Assembly (NCBI RefSeq): GCF_003095655.1
Contig: NZ_CP029151.1
Location: 515,501-579,500 of the forward strand
From: Dokdonia sp. Dokd-P16
Lineage (GTDB): Bacteria > Bacteroidota > Bacteroidia > Flavobacteriales > Flavobacteriaceae
DNA: 64,000 nt
Reading direction: 5' to 3'
A model generated the notes under the pieces. It made no database searches. It worked only from the letters and a program-made list of their open reading frames with translations, and was not told the DNA's origin. This document shows, piece by piece, positions 35,921 to 45,446 of the stretch. Positions within the stretch are counted from its first letter, which is position 1; each line of letters opens with the position of its first letter. The position numbers were made by a program, and so were the translations under genes.

Positions 35921-37018
35921 ATGGAAAATACAATTAAATTTTCGCGCACGGACTCAGCAAAATTCTTCAGAACGCTGAATAAACGTGTAAATTCTTATTT
36001 TAAAGAAAATGATATTAAACGCACAGGTAACTGGAAATTGTACCTCAAGGCGATTATCATGTTTGCTATATACTTAGTACCTTATTTTTTATTCTTAACC
36101 CTTGATATGCCTACGTGGCTGCAATTACTTCTTACTGTTGTAATGGGTGTAGGAATGGCTGGAATAGGTATGAATGTAATGCATGATGGAAATCACGGTT
36201 CATTTTCTAGTAAAAAATGGGTTAACAAATTAATGGGTAGTAGTATCTATATTCTAGCTGGTAATGTGTATAACTGGCAAGTACAACACAACGTACTTCA
36301 CCACACGTATACTAACATACACGGTCACGATGAAGATATGGAAGCTGGACGTGTACTCCGTTTCTCAAAACACGGTAAGTGGCATTGGGCTCATAAATTC
36401 CAGCAATACTACTCTGTGTTTTTATACGGACTCCTTACTTTTAACTGGGCGCTCACTACAGATTTTTTTCAAATGAAACGCTACATGAAGCGCAAACTAT
36501 CTTATGGAAAACTACAAAGTCCTGCGAGACAATGGAGCACACTTCTTATCACTAAATCTATTTATCTAGGTATGTGGATTGTGATCCCGATGATTGTGAT
36601 GGATCTTGCATGGTGGAAAATTCTAATAGGATTCTTTATTATGCACTACGTAGCTGGAGTAATTTTAAGTGTGATTTTCCAACTTGCACACATGGTTGAA
36701 GATGCTCACATGCCATTACCTGATGAAACAGGAACCATGAAAAATACTTGGGCGATACACCAATTATTTACTACAGTAAATTTTTCTACTAAAAATAAAA
36801 TCATGAATTGGTTTTCTGGAGGTTTAAACCACCAGGTAGAACACCACATCTTCCCTCACATTAGTCACGTACATTATACGAAGATTAGTAAGATTGTAAG
36901 AGAAACAGCAAATGAGTTCAACCTTCCTTATCATGAGTATGAAACAACAAGAAAGGCGCTCGTTGCTCACTTCAATCACCTTAAAAATATGGGAATGAAA
37001 CCTGCGATTACTGCATAA
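35921..37018 (+). CDS. membrane fatty acid desaturase, acyl-lipid type
   Basis: A 365-residue di-iron membrane desaturase. The three histidine boxes are HDGNH (88-92), HNVLHH (123-128) and HQVEHH (304-309). The third box in HxxHH form with a leading Gln is typical of front-end (delta-5/6-like) or linoleoyl-type desaturases. Four hydrophobic segments fit the family. There is no fused cytochrome b5 domain, so the electron donor must be separate. Regiospecificity cannot be set from sequence alone. It probably adjusts membrane fluidity. Confidence 0.9.
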   Translation: MENTIKFSRTDSAKFFRTLNKRVNSYFKENDIKRTGNWKLYLKAIIMFAIYLVPYFLFLTLDMPTWLQLLLTVVMGVGMAGIGMNVMHDGNHGSFSSKKWVNKLMGSSIYILAGNVYNWQVQHNVLHHTYTNIHGHDEDMEAGRVLRFSKHGKWHWAHKFQQYYSVFLYGLLTFNWALTTDFFQMKRYMKRKLSYGKLQSPARQWSTLLITKSIYLGMWIVIPMIVMDLAWWKILIGFFIMHYVAGVILSVIFQLAHMVEDAHMPLPDETGTMKNTWAIHQLFTTVNFSTKNKIMNWFSGGLNHQVEHHIFPHISHVHYTKISKIVRETANEFNLPYHEYETTRKALVAHFNHLKNMGMKPAITA

Positions 37019-37045
37019 AACAAGCGTAATTTTTCAGAAAATATC

Positions 37046-37076
37046 AAGTGCCAAATCCCTAAAGGATTTGGCACTT
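37046..37076 (+). terminator. rho-independent terminator after the desaturase gene
   Basis: A perfect 13-bp stem (AAGTGCCAAATCC and its complement) with loop CTAAA is followed by TT on the plus strand, 27 bp after the stop codon. Confidence 0.88.
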
Positions 37077-37129
37077 TTCGTTAACTTGCAATACAAAACT
37101 TATATCAACATAATATATAATCTCCTAGT

Positions 37130-38314
37130 ATGAATAAACTATCTACCCGTGTAACAGAAATGGCTACCTCTGCAACACTAGCAATGGCTGCCAAAGCAAG
37201 AGAATTAAGAGCAGAAGGAAAAGATATCATAGGTTTAAGCCTAGGAGAACCAGATTTCAATACTCCAGACTTTATAAAGGATGCCGCAATACAGGCGATA
37301 AATGACAACTATAACTCATACACTCCTGTAGATGGTTATGTAGAGTTAAAAGAGGCAATCATCACAAAATTTAAAAGAGACAACAAGCTCGATTATAAAC
37401 TACCGCAAATTGTAGTTTCTACTGGAGCAAAACAATCACTTGCTAATATTGCATTAGTATGTCTTGATCCAGGTGACGAGGTAATACTACCATGCCCTTA
37501 CTGGGTAAGCTACTCAGATATTGTGAAAATAGCAGAAGGTGTGCCTGTTGAAGTACCAACTTCTATAGATACTAATTTCAAAATGACTCCTGAGCAGCTT
37601 GAGGCAGCTATTACTCCTAAGACTAAGATGCTTTGGTATAGCTCTCCTTGCAACCCTTCTGGATCTATTTACAGTAAAGAAGAATTACGCGGCCTAGCAG
37701 ATGTTCTTGTAAAATATCCAAACATCATCGTTGTGAGCGATGAGATATACGAACACATTAATTATGTAGGCGAGCACGCTAGTATGGCTCAGTTTCCAGA
37801 TATGTACGATCGTACAGTTACTGTAAACGGTGTGTCAAAAGCTTTTGCAATGACGGGATGGCGTGTAGGTTACATAGGCGGGCCAGAATATATAGCTCGC
37901 GCTTGTAATAAAATGCAAGGACAGATTACTAGTGGTACAAACTGTATCGCTCAACGTGCTGTGATAACAGCTCTAGAAGCTCCAGTAAGCAAAGTACAAT
38001 ACATGATAGACGAGTTTAAAAGTCGTCGAACTTTAATACTAGACTTACTAAATGATATTGAAGGTTTTAAATGCAACGAACCAAAAGGTGCATTTTATGT
38101 ATTCCCAAATATATCTTACTACTTCGGAAAAACACTAGGTGGAACAAAAATTGAAAACGCATCAGATTTTTCACTTTACCTACTTGAAGCGGCAAATGTT
38201 GCGACGGTTACTGGTGAAGCATTTGGAAATCCAGACTGCATACGTATATCTTATGCAGCTAGTGTGGACAACATAAAAGACGCAATGAAGCAGATTAAAG
38301 CTGCCGTTTCATAG
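37130..38314 (+). CDS. PLP-dependent aspartate-type aminotransferase
   Basis: A 394-residue class I aminotransferase. The PLP lysine is Lys237 in VSKAFAMTGWRVGYIGG, with Asn175-Pro176 (SPCNPSGSI), Asp204 (VVSDEIYE) and the PLP-phosphate region near 98-103 (TGAKQSLAN). The subgroup (Igamma/Ibeta) covers bacterial aspartate and broad-range transaminases; aspartate/2-oxoglutarate is the likely reaction. The gene is bounded by terminators on both sides, so it is a single transcription unit. Confidence 0.9.
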   Translation: MNKLSTRVTEMATSATLAMAAKARELRAEGKDIIGLSLGEPDFNTPDFIKDAAIQAINDNYNSYTPVDGYVELKEAIITKFKRDNKLDYKLPQIVVSTGAKQSLANIALVCLDPGDEVILPCPYWVSYSDIVKIAEGVPVEVPTSIDTNFKMTPEQLEAAITPKTKMLWYSSPCNPSGSIYSKEELRGLADVLVKYPNIIVVSDEIYEHINYVGEHASMAQFPDMYDRTVTVNGVSKAFAMTGWRVGYIGGPEYIARACNKMQGQITSGTNCIAQRAVITALEAPVSKVQYMIDEFKSRRTLILDLLNDIEGFKCNEPKGAFYVFPNISYYFGKTLGGTKIENASDFSLYLLEAANVATVTGEAFGNPDCIRISYAASVDNIKDAMKQIKAAVS

Positions 38315-38328
38315 TTCTTATTAATTAA

Positions 38329-38342
38329 GCTTTCGCGAAAGC
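38329..38342. repeat. GCTTTCGCGAAAGC palindrome, copy 10
   Basis: Exact copy between the aminotransferase stop codon and its terminator, so it is transcribed in the 3' UTR. Confidence 0.9.
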
Positions 38343-38351
38343 ACAACAATC

Positions 38352-38379
38352 AAAACCCGCTAATCTCTTAGTGGGTTTT
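38352..38379 (+). terminator. rho-independent terminator after the aminotransferase gene
   Basis: The arms AAACCCGCTAA and TTAGTGGGTTT pair with one G-U on the plus strand around TCTC and run into eight T. Confidence 0.9.
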
Positions 38380-38500
38380 TTTTATAGCTCTATTTCCACA
38401 ATAAGTCTTAATATTCTTCTGCGTAATAAGGCACCCAAGCGACCACATAATTTATTTACGAATAAGTATCTTAGTAACGTAATAGTGAGTGTGAGAATAC

Positions 38501-38516
38501 CGCTTTCGCGAAAGCG
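38501..38516. repeat. CGCTTTCGCGAAAGCG palindrome, copy 11
   Basis: Exact 16-bp copy 66 bp upstream of the DUF885 gene, only about 170 bp from copy 10: the closest pair in the window. Confidence 0.9.
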
Positions 38517-38581
38517 CAACAAACACCTTAAAACAATTTAAACTGCAGAAAACAATAGCTGCAACTTCTATAACCTTCCTT

Positions 38582-40366
38582 ATGAAAAAAACACTACTCG
38601 CAGGAATAATGGCCTTAAGCCTAATAGCCTGTAAAAACGATGCCACAACAGAAATAGCTAGTACAGCAGACACATCACTAGCTTTTAACAATGTGCTAGA
38701 CAACTATTATGAAGATGGACTAAAACTTAATCCGCTTAATGCTACAATGTCTGGAGATAATAGATATAATGACAAATTTCCAGATGCATTATCTCAATCA
38801 CATAAAGATGCGGTAAAGACGTATTATACTTCGTACCGTGACTCTATCCAGCAGTTTAACGACAGTGACCTCACAGACACAGAGAAGATGAGTAAGGAAG
38901 TACTACTCTGGGATATCGCGATCAATCTAGAAGGTATGGAGTTTAAAAAAGACCTTACTCCTATAGACCAGATGTGGTCTCCACATCTTATGTTTGGCCA
39001 ACTTGCAAGTGGTGCGAGTGCACAACCTTTTAACACTCTAGAAGATTACCGAAACTGGCAAACACGTGTAGACGAATACCTTATCTGGCTCAACAGTTCA
39101 GAGCAAAATATGCGTCAAGGAATGACAGAAGGCTACGTACTTCCTAAGTCGCTTATTAAAAAAATCATCCCACAAATGGATGCTATGACGGAAGCAACTG
39201 TAGAAAATCACTTGTTTTACAAGCCCGTAGCAAACTTTCCAGAAGGAATAACAGAAGAAGATAAAAACACTTTACGCACAGATTACATTGCCATGATAGA
39301 AGGCAAAGTAATCCCTGCCTATGCAAAGATGCGTGACTTTTTACAAAATGAATACCTAGCTGCTGGTCGTGATAGCTCTGGTTATAGTGACTTACCTGCA
39401 GGTAGCGATTATTATGACTACGCCATCAAACTTTATACTACCACTACAATGAGCGCAGATGAGATACACCAACTCGGCCTGAGCGAGGTTACTCGCATAC
39501 GTACGGAGATGGAAAAAGTAAAAGAGCAAGTTGGCTTTAAAGGAGACCTCAAAGCATTTTTTGATGATGTACGTACTAACAAAAAATTAATGCCGTACAC
39601 TACCCCAGAAGAAATCATTGCAAATTTTAATGCAATGCATGAGACCATTAAACCTCAAGTAGATTTACTTTTTAGCGTACAACCTAAAACAGCTTTTGAA
39701 GTGAGACAGACAGAAGCATTTAGAGAGAACTCTGCAAGTGCAGAGTATAATCCTGGATCGCTAGATGGAACTCGACCAGGTATTTTTTACACACCTATAC
39801 CAGATGCAAGTACTTATAATGTATACTCAGACGAGTCATTATTTTTACATGAAGCTGTCCCTGGACACCACTTCCAGGTTTCTCTAACACAAGAAAGCGA
39901 GACACTACCACAGTTTAGAAAAACATTATGGTATAGCGCATATGGTGAAGGCTGGGCATTGTATACAGAATCGCTTGGTAAAGAGCTAGGACTTTATACA
40001 GATCCTTATCAATATTTTGGAACACTGGGAGCTGAGATGCACCGCGCAGTTAGACTTGTGGTAGATACAGGAATCCACACTAAAGGATGGAGCCGCGAGA
40101 AAGCGATTGCTTATTGTCTAGAAAATGAAGCAGAAAGCGAAGCAGGTATTATATCAGAAATTGAGCGTTATATGGCAAATCCGGGACAAGCGCTTTCTTA
40201 TAAAATTGGTCAACTTAAAATCAGAGAGTTGCGCACAAAAGCAACCCAAGAATTAGGTGAAAAATTTGATATCAGGGAATTTCATAAAGAAGTACTTGAG
40301 ACAGGATGTATCCCACTTGCACTACTTGAGGAAAAAATTAATGGTTGGATAGAAGAAAGTAAATAG
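38582..40366 (+). CDS. DUF885-family lipoprotein, putative metallopeptidase
   Basis: A 594-residue lipoprotein (lipobox ending at Cys18, LSLIAC-KND). The HEAVPGHH motif near residue 425, followed later by EGWALYTESLG and the helical C-terminal half, is characteristic of DUF885 proteins. These resemble gluzincin-type zinc peptidases, with HExxH-like ligands and a downstream Glu. The protein is exported and anchored, so a periplasmic or surface peptidase is plausible. The substrate is unknown. Confidence 0.85.
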   Translation: MKKTLLAGIMALSLIACKNDATTEIASTADTSLAFNNVLDNYYEDGLKLNPLNATMSGDNRYNDKFPDALSQSHKDAVKTYYTSYRDSIQQFNDSDLTDTEKMSKEVLLWDIAINLEGMEFKKDLTPIDQMWSPHLMFGQLASGASAQPFNTLEDYRNWQTRVDEYLIWLNSSEQNMRQGMTEGYVLPKSLIKKIIPQMDAMTEATVENHLFYKPVANFPEGITEEDKNTLRTDYIAMIEGKVIPAYAKMRDFLQNEYLAAGRDSSGYSDLPAGSDYYDYAIKLYTTTTMSADEIHQLGLSEVTRIRTEMEKVKEQVGFKGDLKAFFDDVRTNKKLMPYTTPEEIIANFNAMHETIKPQVDLLFSVQPKTAFEVRQTEAFRENSASAEYNPGSLDGTRPGIFYTPIPDASTYNVYSDESLFLHEAVPGHHFQVSLTQESETLPQFRKTLWYSAYGEGWALYTESLGKELGLYTDPYQYFGTLGAEMHRAVRLVVDTGIHTKGWSREKAIAYCLENEAESEAGIISEIERYMANPGQALSYKIGQLKIRELRTKATQELGEKFDIREFHKEVLETGCIPLALLEEKINGWIEESK

Positions 40367-40426
40367 TACAACTTTCAAGCAAGTGAAGTTTACACGGAGC
40401 TTGCCAAAGTGCGAAAGCAAAACATT

Positions 40427-41590
40427 ATGAATAAAAAGATAGTATTACTAGGCTCAGGAGAACTGGGAAAGGAATTTGTAATTGCAGCACAACGCCTTGG
40501 TCAAACTGTAATTGCTGTAGATAGTTATGATAACGCTCCTGCAATGCAAGTAGCAGATGGTCGCGAGGTGATAAATATGCTAGATGGCGACGCTCTAGAT
40601 AGACTAGTCGAAAAGCACAAACCTGATTTTATTGTTCCAGAAATTGAAGCAATTCGCACAGAGCGTTTTTATGAATATGAAAAGCAGGGATATACAGTAA
40701 TCCCAAGTGCAAAAGCTGCCAACTTCACAATGAATCGCAAATCTATACGCGACTTAGCGGCTAAAGACCTTGGCTTAAAAACTGCAAATTATCGCTATGC
40801 AACATCTGCAGAAACATTACAAAAAGCAGTTAAGGAAGTAGGAATTCCTTGCGTGGTAAAGCCCTTGATGTCTTCTAGCGGAAAAGGGCAATCTACCATC
40901 AAAACTCCAGATGACATCCAACGAGCTTGGGAATACTCTCAAGCTGGATCAAGAGGAGATGTCGCCGAGGTGATTGTGGAGTCTTTTGTGAATTTCAATT
41001 ACGAGATTACACTTCTCACTGTTACACAAAGAGATGGTGAGACGCTGTTTTGCCCTCCTGTAGGTCACCGTCAAGAACGAGGCGACTACCAAGAAAGCTG
41101 GCAACCAGCAACCATGGCGGATGCTCATCTCAAAACTGCTCAAGAAATGGCATCTAAAGTTACTGCTGCTTTAGGAGGAGCTGGTTTATGGGGCGTAGAA
41201 TTCTTTGTAGGTGATGATGGGGTTTACTTTTCTGAGCTATCACCTAGACCACATGACACCGGCATGGTAACCCTGGCAAATACTCAAAACTATAATGAGT
41301 TTGAGCTACACTTAAGAGCCGTGTTAGGACTATCTATAAAAGAAATTACTCAAGAACGTATAGGCGCAAGTGCCGTGATTCTTGCAACTAAGAATTCTGA
41401 CAATCCATCTTTCACAGGTATAGAAAATATCGCCGGAGCTCCCAAATCTGACTTCAGGCTTTTTGGAAAACCCACCTCCCGTCCATTCAGACGTATGGGA
41501 GTTGTGGTAACCTATGACAAACTAAATGGTAATATTACAAACGTTACCGAAAGAGCAAAAGAGCTCGCTTCGAAAGTCACTGTAATTTAA
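40427..41590 (+). CDS. purT: formate-dependent phosphoribosylglycinamide formyltransferase
   Basis: ATP-grasp enzyme of purine synthesis that formylates GAR with formate and ATP. The 387-residue product has the N-terminal dinucleotide-like [14 protein letters not shown], the ATP-grasp stretch [14 protein letters not shown], the metal-binding [26 protein letters not shown], and a C-terminal [15 protein letters not shown]. The ATG at 40427 is preferred over an in-frame start six codons upstream, because the first strand begins at KKIVLLG. A MepB-like gene follows after 6 bp. Confidence 0.95.
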   Translation: MNKKIVLLGSGELGKEFVIAAQRLGQTVIAVDSYDNAPAMQVADGREVINMLDGDALDRLVEKHKPDFIVPEIEAIRTERFYEYEKQGYTVIPSAKAANFTMNRKSIRDLAAKDLGLKTANYRYATSAETLQKAVKEVGIPCVVKPLMSSSGKGQSTIKTPDDIQRAWEYSQAGSRGDVAEVIVESFVNFNYEITLLTVTQRDGETLFCPPVGHRQERGDYQESWQPATMADAHLKTAQEMASKVTAALGGAGLWGVEFFVGDDGVYFSELSPRPHDTGMVTLANTQNYNEFELHLRAVLGLSIKEITQERIGASAVILATKNSDNPSFTGIENIAGAPKSDFRLFGKPTSRPFRRMGVVVTYDKLNGNITNVTERAKELASKVTVI

Positions 41591-41596
41591 CAGTCA

Positions 41597-42094
41597 ATGA
41601 CCTCTAACCTGCAACAAATTAAAGCGAGCATTTATGACAAATGCTCGCTTTATATTTCGGATTATCATGACGAGCTCGAAAGCAAATCCTACGGCGCCTG
41701 TACATTTACGCTAGCAGGATTAAATATTATATGTAGAGATGCGAAAGTAACGCCTAAAAAAGCAGGCCAATTTGTAACATTCTGGAAGCGCTTGGAAAGC
41801 GGAGAAATCTCACCTTTTCACGAAAGTGATGTTATTGATTTTTATGTAGTAAATGTAAAGACAGAAAATGAGTTAGGGCAATTTATCTTCCCTAGATCAA
41901 TCCTTATCAAAAAAGGAATTATATCAACCCAAACTAAAGAAGGCAAAAGAGCTTTTAGAGTTTATCCAGCATGGGACACTCCAAATAATAAACAAGCTCT
42001 AAACACGAAAAAATGGCAATTAGATTATTTTCATCAAGTAGGTAAAGACGTAGATATAGATTTTATTACGTCTCTTTTTACATCCTGTGAATAA
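41597..42094 (+). CDS. MepB-like protein
   Basis: A 165-residue cytoplasmic protein. The pattern YGACTFTLAGLNIICRDAKVTPKK, FVTFWKR, FYVVNVK and GKRAFRVYPAWD matches the MepB family, whose member in Staphylococcus sits beside the mepRA efflux locus but has no firmly known activity. Here it directly follows purT and is probably co-transcribed. No terminator is evident before the convergent gene at 42119. Confidence 0.8.
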   Translation: MTSNLQQIKASIYDKCSLYISDYHDELESKSYGACTFTLAGLNIICRDAKVTPKKAGQFVTFWKRLESGEISPFHESDVIDFYVVNVKTENELGQFIFPRSILIKKGIISTQTKEGKRAFRVYPAWDTPNNKQALNTKKWQLDYFHQVGKDVDIDFITSLFTSCE

Positions 42095-42118
42095 TAATAA
42101 AATGCGTTGATGTAATAA

Positions 42119-43033
42119 CTACTCTCTTATAAGCGGTAGTGTACTACATCTTAGTAATCCTTCTTGCTTTGCAATCTCTGCATAAGCAACTTCTTCTACG
42201 GTAATATTCTGATCTCTCAGCCACGTATTTAATCTTGTAAAATTACGTTCAGAAATTACTACTTCTGGCGATATACTGAATATATTAGAATTCATATTAA
42301 ACATCTCTTGAGACGAGATTTCAAATACATTTTCTTTCCCATAATGGTTTAACAACCAGTTATACTCTTTTTCTTGAAGGAATCCGTTTTTATGTAAAAT
42401 TGCTTTTCCGTCACCTACTGGCTGGAAACAGCAATCTAAGTGAAGTGCGTTACTGTATGGATCTGTGTTTGATTTTCTAAGATCAAATGACATTACTTTT
42501 TTATTTGGGAATAACTCCTGTATCATTCCTACGGCAAGCATATTTGTACGTGCAATGATATAATCTGGATAGTCTGCACCTCTATAAGTCCCGATAAAAA
42601 TATGATCATCTGCAAGCATCACATCTCCTCCCTCAATATGTGCTTCTTCTGGCAATCTAAACACATGCGTTGGTGCCACTTGCTTTATAATATGCTCTAT
42701 AGCATCTATTTCCTCTTCCCTATCAGGGAGGATATTAGCCTTAAAAAACTTATCATCAATCACAAATCCTATATCCCTAGTAAAGATCTGATTCATATCT
42801 TTTATAAGTTTAGGTCTATACACTTCTACATCATACTTCTTGAATATAGTTGCTACTGCTTCCATCTCTGGAACCATGTCTTTTTCTAGAGGATATGTAC
42901 CTTCTTTAATATGAAGCGCTGACTTAGGATCGTAAGCATCTTCTAGTGATGGCGTAGGTCCATTACTTTCTGCAGTTCCTAAAACCACGGCTTTAAGACG
43001 TGACGTTTCGTTTTTTACATTGAGTTTAAGCAT
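42119..43033 (-). CDS. amidinotransferase-fold hydrolase (arginine deiminase / DDAH-like)
   Basis: A 304-residue enzyme of the guanidine-modifying superfamily. The catalytic set is visible: FTRDIG (84-89), HIEGGD (132-137), His198 in NALHLDCCF and the nucleophile Cys296 in RCSTLPL near the C-terminus. Length and motif spacing fit dimethylarginine dimethylaminohydrolase- or arginine-deiminase-like proteins, which release citrulline or ammonia from guanidino substrates. The exact substrate is open. It is a single gene convergent with the MepB-like gene. Confidence 0.85.
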   Translation of the reverse strand: MLKLNVKNETSRLKAVVLGTAESNGPTPSLEDAYDPKSALHIKEGTYPLEKDMVPEMEAVATIFKKYDVEVYRPKLIKDMNQIFTRDIGFVIDDKFFKANILPDREEEIDAIEHIIKQVAPTHVFRLPEEAHIEGGDVMLADDHIFIGTYRGADYPDYIIARTNMLAVGMIQELFPNKKVMSFDLRKSNTDPYSNALHLDCCFQPVGDGKAILHKNGFLQEKEYNWLLNHYGKENVFEISSQEMFNMNSNIFSISPEVVISERNFTRLNTWLRDQNITVEEVAYAEIAKQEGLLRCSTLPLIRE

Positions 43034-43119
43034 AGCGTGAAATTACAAATTCCACTCTTGAAATCCCAACAACTACGATTAAGTAACATAAAAAACATAG
43101 TAATTGAATGAGACTAAAA

Positions 43120-43617
43120 CTATATGATTGGAATCCAGACTTCTTCTTGCGCATCTGGCTGATTAGGTCCTAAATAATCCGAAGCCATGAACTCATAATG
43201 TGGTCTATGATCCAATTGATACCCAGATGACGGAAGCCACTCTTGATACACATACTGAGCAAATTTTCCAAAATCACTTGTGGTGCCTTTATATAAAAAA
43301 ACAGCCCATTTACCCTCTGGGATTTTCAACACTTCTAACTCCTTTGGAATATTATTTTCGGTAGTTACGGCTACTGCTGCCCATTTTACAAACTTGGTTT
43401 CTGGTGTAAAAGGAATAGACATAAAATTATCTACATAGCACTGCACGCTATAACTCCCATCATTAGACTTGTTATGGATTAACTTTTTTAAAGGTCCTAA
43501 GGTTTGCCATAATTGCATTGTTGTATTATGAGCTAGAGACATTGTAGTCTGTAAACCTGCAAGTATAAGTTCTGGCTGCTCTACAATAATTGGTAATGGG
43601 TGGTTGGTAACTTTCAC
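43120..43617 (-). CDS. GyrI-like small-molecule-binding protein
   Basis: A 165-residue stand-alone effector-binding (SOUL/GyrI-like) domain: ILAGLQTTMS, WAAVAVTTENNIPKELEVLKIPEGKWAVFLYKG, VYQEWLPSSGYQLDHRPHYEFM and a late EVWIPI. The start is a GTG at 43617; upstream the frame soon hits a stop and the next ATG would cut into the first strand. The GTG sits inside CTTTCACGAAAG (43611-43622), a one-base variant of the window's palindrome. Ligand unknown; such domains bind drugs or act on GyrB. Confidence 0.8.
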   Translation of the reverse strand: MKVTNHPLPIIVEQPELILAGLQTTMSLAHNTTMQLWQTLGPLKKLIHNKSNDGSYSVQCYVDNFMSIPFTPETKFVKWAAVAVTTENNIPKELEVLKIPEGKWAVFLYKGTTSDFGKFAQYVYQEWLPSSGYQLDHRPHYEFMASDYLGPNQPDAQEEVWIPII

Positions 43618-43672
43618 GAAAGTGAATTTACAATTTTTTAGATAGTCTATTACTTACTCTTTTGAGCATAAA

Positions 43673-43701
43673 AAAAGAGCAAACGAAATGTTTGCTCTTT
43701 T
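43673..43701 (-). terminator. rho-independent terminator after gltA
   Basis: A perfect 12-bp stem (AAAAGAGCAAAC and its complement) with loop GAAAT lies 20 bp beyond the gltA stop on the minus strand and ends in a T-run. Confidence 0.9.
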
Positions 43702-43720
43702 ATAATTTACTACTGAGTTT

Positions 43721-45007
43721 TTATCTCTCTGAAACTTCTTTAAAAGATCTTAAGTTTTCACCAGTATATACCTGACGTGGACGTCCGATAGGCTCTTTAC
43801 CTAATCTCATCTCTCTCCATTGAGCAATCCAACCTGGAAGACGACCTACTGCAAACATCACAGTAAACATCTCTACTGGAATATCTAGTGCACGATAAAT
43901 AATACCTGAATAGAAATCTACGTTTGGATATAATTTACGGTCTACAAAATATGGATCTTCAAGAGCTTCTTTTTCAAGTCCCTTAGCTATATCCAACACA
44001 GGATCTTCTATTCCTAATTGAGTAAGAACATCATCTGCAGCTACTTTAATAATCTTTGCTCTCGGGTCAAAGTTTTTATATACTCTATGTCCAAAGCCCA
44101 TTAAACGGAAAGGATCTTCCTTATCCTTAGCTTTAGCCATATATTTCTTAGTATCACCACCGTCTTCTTTGATAGCTTCTAGCATTTCAATTACAGCTTG
44201 GTTTGCTCCACCGTGTAGTGGTCCCCATAATGCAGAGATTCCTGCAGAAATAGAAGCAAATAAACCAGCATGTGATGATCCAACTATACGTACTGTAGAT
44301 GTAGAACAGTTTTGCTCATGATCTGCATGTAATATTAGTAACTTATCTATAGCTTCAATAACAGCTTTGTCCACCTTATACTCCTCATTAGGCTTTGCAA
44401 ACATCATTTTATGGAAGTTCTCTACATAACCAAGAGAATTATCTCCATAATCAAGAGGTTGACTCTTTTTCTTGCGCATTGCCCATGCAGCTAGTACAGG
44501 AAACTTCGCTAGAAGTTTTACAATAGCAGCATACATATCTTCTTCAGAATCTACATTTACGGTTGAAGGATTAAATGCTATAAGTGCAGATGTAAGTGCA
44601 CTTAAAACACCCATAGGGTGTGCAGACTTAGGAAAACCATCTAAGATTTTCTTCATATCTTCATCTACGTGAGACTCAGATTTGATATCTGCGTGAAATT
44701 TATCTAGTTGTTGTTTTGTAGGAAGCTCTCCAAAAATCAATAAATAAGCTGTTTCAAGAAAATCTGCTTTCTCTGCAAGCTCTTCTATTGAATAACCGCG
44801 GTATCTAAGAATTCCTTTCTCCCCATCTAAAAAAGTAATAGCGCTTTCACAAGACCCTGTATTTTTATAACCTGGATCTATCGTAGTGATTCCTCCAGTA
44901 GCTCCTCTGAGCGTCTTTATATCAATTGCCTGCTCCTTCTCTGTTCCTGTAATTATTGGGAACTCGTAACTTTTTCCATCTATCGTTAGGGTTGCTTTAT
45001 CTGCCAT
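43721..45007 (-). CDS. gltA: citrate synthase
   Basis: Condenses acetyl-CoA and oxaloacetate, the entry step of the citric acid cycle. The 428-residue product is close to the E. coli type II enzyme. It has the first catalytic-histidine region LWGPLHGGANQAVIEM, the second histidine in MGFGHRVYKNFDPRA and the final VMFAVGRLPGWIAQWRE with the catalytic Asp just upstream. An N-terminal beta domain (LTIDGKSYEFPIITG) precedes the helical core, as in Gram-negative enzymes. It is a single-gene unit with its own terminator. Confidence 0.97.
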   Translation of the reverse strand: MADKATLTIDGKSYEFPIITGTEKEQAIDIKTLRGATGGITTIDPGYKNTGSCESAITFLDGEKGILRYRGYSIEELAEKADFLETAYLLIFGELPTKQQLDKFHADIKSESHVDEDMKKILDGFPKSAHPMGVLSALTSALIAFNPSTVNVDSEEDMYAAIVKLLAKFPVLAAWAMRKKKSQPLDYGDNSLGYVENFHKMMFAKPNEEYKVDKAVIEAIDKLLILHADHEQNCSTSTVRIVGSSHAGLFASISAGISALWGPLHGGANQAVIEMLEAIKEDGGDTKKYMAKAKDKEDPFRLMGFGHRVYKNFDPRAKIIKVAADDVLTQLGIEDPVLDIAKGLEKEALEDPYFVDRKLYPNVDFYSGIIYRALDIPVEMFTVMFAVGRLPGWIAQWREMRLGKEPIGRPRQVYTGENLRSFKEVSER

Positions 45008-45151
45008 CTATCGTTATATTTTTCTTATTTTATTCTATTGTTTGAAGTTAGGCTAAATTACAAAAAAGAAGTCTCATTTTTTAACATATAGGCTTCATAG
45101 AAGGTTAAAAATTAATTAAATTCTTACTAGATAACACAAGAGAGAACTTTC

Positions 45152-45159
45152 CAAATATA
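45152..45159 (-). promoter_or_regulatory. candidate -7 element of the gltA promoter
   Basis: TATATTTG on the minus strand matches TAnnTTTG, about 145 bp upstream of gltA. The -33 side is weak. Confidence 0.4.
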
Positions 45160-45220
45160 GAAGATACTTATAAACAGACATTTTACACAAAAGCTGATAT
45201 GCTTCTAGTAGCGCAATAAA

Positions 45221-45351
45221 AAAGGACATGTACCGTAGCACATGTCCTTTACCCAACTTAAATCTAGATTTTGGATTTCTCCAAAATCCATTTAAAAAAA
45301 GAGCGAGTGTACAACATCGAAGCGTAACTGCCCGCTCTTACCCAACTTAAA
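45221..45351 (-). ncRNA. candidate structured RNA: two terminator-like hairpins around a GAAA-loop hairpin
   Basis: On the minus strand the order is: the motif TTTAAGTTGGGT, a hairpin with arms AAGAGCG/CGCTCTT (45299-45339) ending in seven T, a perfect 9-bp hairpin GATTTTGGA-GAAA-TCCAAAATC (45267-45288), the same motif again, then an 11-bp hairpin AAAGGACATGT/ACATGTCCTTT (45221-45250) with a T-run. The GAAA tetraloop and T-runs are on the minus strand. This suggests small transcripts or a leader, but no promoter is clear. Confidence 0.5.
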
Positions 45352-45431
45352 GTCATACTTGCTTGTTTATTCACTAACGATGCAACGAATGAGCCAGGTA
45401 AAAATTTAAAAAACTATATAGATTTAAAATT

Positions 45432-45446
45432 CGCTTTCGCGAAAGC
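45432..45446. repeat. CGCTTTCGCGAAAGC palindrome, copy 12
   Basis: Exact copy in the eno-gltA intergenic region. Confidence 0.9.

Noticed and set aside
35921-37018. assignment as a delta-9 desaturase
   Set aside because: The third histidine box has the HQVEHH form seen in front-end or linoleoyl-type enzymes, so a specific delta-9 call is not supported.
37046-37076. possible operator between the desaturase and aminotransferase genes
   Set aside because: The perfect stem with short loop and T-run after a stop codon is explained as a terminator.
45264-45356. 30-codon minus-strand frame (start at 45356) through the hairpin region
   Set aside because: It runs across two hairpins and a T-run, so the RNA-structure reading explains the sequence better; a leader peptide cannot be fully excluded.
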